A program made the translations under genes and the position numbers. DNA of 18,271 nt from positions 1 to 18,271 of the forward strand of contig CAZJBP010000072.1 in NCBI GenBank assembly GCA_964544115.1. Direction: 5' to 3'. Positions 16,601 through 18,271 of this stretch are shown piece by piece; the first letter of the stretch is position 1; the number at the start of each line of letters is the position of its first letter. The notes under the pieces were generated by a model. It was not told the DNA's origin. It did not search any database and saw nothing but the letters and a program-made list of their open reading frames with translations. This stretch comes from CAZJBP01 sp964544115 (lineage in GTDB: Bacteria > Verrucomicrobiota > Kiritimatiellia > UBA8416 > JADHWI01).

Positions 16601-18212
16601 GCTGGTAACCCCCGTGGCGGGGAATGGGCCGACCAACACCTTCGGCGCGCTCTCCGGCCGGTCGTTCGTATGCGTGCAGACGCAGCCGCGCTGCGCGCTC
16701 GCCTGGCGCGCGCTCCTCACGGATGGGGCGGACTCCATCGGGTTCCACGGCAGGCGAGTCCTGGTCGCGCGCGGACGGGTTCTCACCGCACTGGATGGTG
16801 CCACCGGCGCGACGCTCTGGTCGCTCGAGGTCCCCTTCGACCCCAACGTTGCCGGTGGTGATGACCGCGTCCTATTCGCGGGCGAACTGTCGACGGAGGC
16901 CAAGGTCGCGGCAATTGACCCCGCGACCGGAAGGATGCTGTGGCTGCGGTGGTTCGGGCAGGAACCCCGGTTCGGCAAAGGCCCGCTGGGCTGGATCTCC
17001 CTGCGGCTCGATCCGGCGCAGCCTCCTGCGTTGTTGCTCTATTGGCAGACGGCGCTGTTCGGCAAGGAAGGCTGGAAGCCGGCAGAGGTCGTCGTCGATG
17101 CGTCGTCCGGCACCCTTCAGGAGGTGCGAGCGTTCCCCGCCAACGAGAAACCGTGGCCGGGGCTGAGTGTGCTCGCCGCCTGCGGGAGGACGTATTTGCG
17201 CGATCCCCCGGCCTTGGTTGCCGCGGGCGAAAAGCGGGAGTTCCCCTTCCCGCTCCCGGGCGAAGCCGGCGAGAAGGCGACCCGCAAGCTTCTCGCGTCA
17301 TGGGAGCGCGCGGACGCTCTTACGGCGGTGTCGGTCGAGCCGCCGCCGCCCCCAAGCATCGATTCTCGCCTGTACACGCACGCGGGCCTTAAGGACGAAA
17401 CCGGCAACGGCGATGTGACCCTGAAGTTCTTCGAGGGGCGGGGCGCCGCGGCCCAGGTCTACATGACAGCCTTGAAAGGGCTTCCCGAAGCCGGCACGTC
17501 TCCCGTCGCCACGTTGCTGGACGGAGGCGGCATCGAGGCCTACTACGGTCAGAAGCTGTCCATGAGCAACATCAACAGCCTCGGGTGGGCGAAGTACGAT
17601 GTGTTCATGTACGGACCCATCGCCTCGGCCACGATGAACGGTACGAACCAGCAGACCTGCCAGGGGTGGGACAGCAACAACCCGGCCCATCGAACGACGT
17701 TCATCCGTGGCGTCAACTACATCAAGTTCGCGGGAATGACCGGCGATGCATTCTCCGTGGACTATACGATGTCCCCGATCTCAGGAATCCAGCTCGTGGA
17801 TGCGTCGGCGGGCACAGGCCTCGTTCGTAAGGCGGCGTGCCTCGGAATTGCCTGGAACGGCAGCCGGGGCGGCGGACCGAAACCGAGCGACCATGTGGGA
17901 GCCGAGGTGGCCGGGCGCTGCTGGTACGTCATTCGCCCCATAAGACCCAACCACTACTACTCGAAGACCTACATCACCGGCGGGTACCAGAACCCATTTA
18001 TCCTCATCGACGTCTTCGACCGGACCACGCGTGCTTCCAAGGAAGCGCAGAAGATCCCGTTCGCCCCCGGCTATGACCGGCTGACCGGTTGCACCAGCCA
18101 GGCCAAGCTCCTGGACGGCGCACTGGTCGTGACGGACACCCGCGGCATTCGCGTGTTCCGCAGCGCCCCTCCGCCCCCCGTCACCCCGCCGCCACCGCCG
18201 CCGCCGCAGTAG
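13665..18212 (+). CDS. Large secreted TPR plus PQQ-like beta-propeller protein with polyproline tail
   Basis: 1515 aa from ATG 13665. The frame is open back to GTG 13596, which has AGGAT before it, but ATG 13665 gives a more sensible signal peptide: a basic n-region to about residue 28, a hydrophobic core 29-45, and cleavage at AGA-ED near residue 47. Residues about 60-510 are helical and TPR-like, with repeated Ala/Leu/Arg helices. From about 520 to 1150 there are many GxxxW-type blade motifs of PQQ-like propellers (GQTRW, GETIW, GTVQW, GRLLW, GKELW, GATLW, GRMLW). A 45-residue acidic low-complexity insert (15406-15535) interrupts one early blade. The PQQ-like fold usually serves protein binding in secreted or envelope proteins, not catalysis. 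A beta-rich region (about 1226-1480) follows, then PPPPVTPPPPPPPQ and the stop. It has no catalytic motif and no exact function is assigned. Confidence 0.82.
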   Translation: MSNYLELFRHEAVKPARTSFRDPRRRQGPAAALVALLLLAGATLAGAEDLPSLRPSDAFPATWTETTIAWKGTWDETLAANYDEGAWKQAIAANPELQEAADRIVAVKRIRFLEEMIRHFPDATDQRLAACRTISDLYAGLGDRTRAAQWMKRLAEDVPGRPELAVQAYTNILHYADAPDAMPAARDWVAYATRGIAYLEKAGALPPTAPAVLLGQQRTLGVFMQTGRYEEARRYLDRLGPSQGSGAERAAPLLAAAGSLLQAAELYAAAGQTNQARALRAEVRPVNLEGVGKYPTRDLEMRLQALQAKNRAGDLALGEPTLSQETLKLCSDGAAMWNESPSHRVQCWISVDQTLRTMEPAGLLALRELQERTAGPLVEELDLIADEAEMDRLARLYPWAASTHERLIDYGELCLRNGRYGRALRAFQDAATHTADPALSVQARVGSWLALSEAGEPREVLEAAMSAVPDDALLPWRGSSVPAALVKQAIRPAGQAGAGGLNALSALRRLKLQLPAALASDDPRPMGPWPTARRLGPWAVSRIEPAGDRLYILGPRRAACFSTDTLALRWARQANTGLDMPSDDRASDAQPEIPDPDRQNGDSDDGEPARAPTVEEGGASLWPQAAQRTITLGSTRSRAVAERSAPAVGGAAPSGMLYSLLFHNAPRGLLYDVVAYDAQSGQTRWHTRERPEWSGLEPLCEPATAEGRVYVLACATVTAPTYALYLACLNGQSGETIWKAKLGVASVRPEIRELARGGCGVTVREMGVYAATSLGLIARCDAGDGTVQWVQTYASALQPKRLQEQFQREGTSPLIARDRVFVAPRDHSGVMALDRITGRLLWESILTPSGEILGASGDILILRGGNELSAADVATGKELWTRAVDESTGAPSFVSGTNVFLVSHTRIERVAAATGATVEELSLDNAPGTERLLLPDGALVEVSQEAERTPEPGARAEGASGPPQVPLVEDWALGFPNPALVTPVAGNGPTNTFGALSGRSFVCVQTQPRCALAWRALLTDGADSIGFHGRRVLVARGRVLTALDGATGATLWSLEVPFDPNVAGGDDRVLFAGELSTEAKVAAIDPATGRMLWLRWFGQEPRFGKGPLGWISLRLDPAQPPALLLYWQTALFGKEGWKPAEVVVDASSGTLQEVRAFPANEKPWPGLSVLAACGRTYLRDPPALVAAGEKREFPFPLPGEAGEKATRKLLASWERADALTAVSVEPPPPPSIDSRLYTHAGLKDETGNGDVTLKFFEGRGAAAQVYMTALKGLPEAGTSPVATLLDGGGIEAYYGQKLSMSNINSLGWAKYDVFMYGPIASATMNGTNQQTCQGWDSNNPAHRTTFIRGVNYIKFAGMTGDAFSVDYTMSPISGIQLVDASAGTGLVRKAACLGIAWNGSRGGGPKPSDHVGAEVAGRCWYVIRPIRPNHYYSKTYITGGYQNPFILIDVFDRTTRASKEAQKIPFAPGYDRLTGCTSQAKLLDGALVVTDTRGIRVFRSAPPPPVTPPPPPPPQ
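18168..18209 (+). repeat. CCG-rich tract coding a polyproline tail
   Basis: This 42-bp CCN/CCG-rich tract encodes the last 14 residues of the large secreted protein (four Pro, Val-Thr, seven Pro, Gln) and ends at its TAG. Pro-rich stretches usually link domains, so ending a protein with one is unusual. The tract could be slippage-prone. Confidence 0.75.
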
Positions 18213-18271
18213 TGCGGGAGCCGGCGCTTCGCGTACCCGGCGGCCGTCCGCTCACGCCTCACGGGGACTAG

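Noticed and set aside
18213..18271. Start of another gene at the right edge
   Set aside because: The 59 bases after the stop show no ribosome binding site with a start codon and no family motif. A frame open to the edge overlaps the polyproline tract and looks like chance.

Overview
The window is GC-rich bacterial DNA, densely packed with genes, and it uses GTG and TTG starts as well as ATG. Several things together recall uncultured planctomycete or verrucomicrobial (PVC-like) lineages: a eukaryotic-type Ser/Thr kinase with zinc ribbons, a very large secreted TPR plus PQQ-propeller protein, a CBM9-like protein, and a short heptamer repeat between genes. That placement is an inference from gene content only. 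No rRNA, tRNA, CRISPR array, transposase or phage gene was seen.

Left part, + strand (2-5432): an assimilatory sulfur module. It starts with the 3' part of a CysN-type sulfate adenylyltransferase large subunit, cut by the window edge and fused to a degenerate APS-kinase-like domain. A siroheme/[4Fe-4S] sulfite (nitrite) reductase follows. Its stop codon overlaps the start of a GltD/DPD-type NAD(P)H:FAD iron-sulfur oxidoreductase, and the likely reading is that this flavoprotein feeds electrons to the reductase. Six degenerate ACTGNTN heptamers sit between the first two genes.

Middle, + strand (5554-7728): a membrane-anchored SppA-type signal peptide peptidase, then a GT4 glycosyltransferase with a TTG start. 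The glycosyltransferase runs tail-to-tail into the next gene, with a 40-bp overlap.

Right-middle, - strand, transcribed from 13418 down to 7689: four closely spaced genes that look like one operon. In order they are a membrane-anchored Ser/Thr protein kinase with two zinc ribbons, a HAD-fold putative phosphatase (2-nt stop/start overlap), a fusion of a WaaP/Kdo-kinase-like domain to a glycoside-hydrolase-like barrel whose predicted acid/base glutamate is missing, and a CBM9-like carbohydrate-binding protein. This is the most unusual part of the window. It combines protein phosphorylation, a candidate phosphatase, a candidate glycan kinase and sugar-binding modules.

Right end, + strand (13665-18212): one very large secreted protein, divergent from the kinase operon across a 246-bp gap. 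It has a signal peptide, a TPR-like helical region, a PQQ-like beta-propeller, a beta-rich C-terminal domain and a polyproline tail that ends directly at the stop codon.
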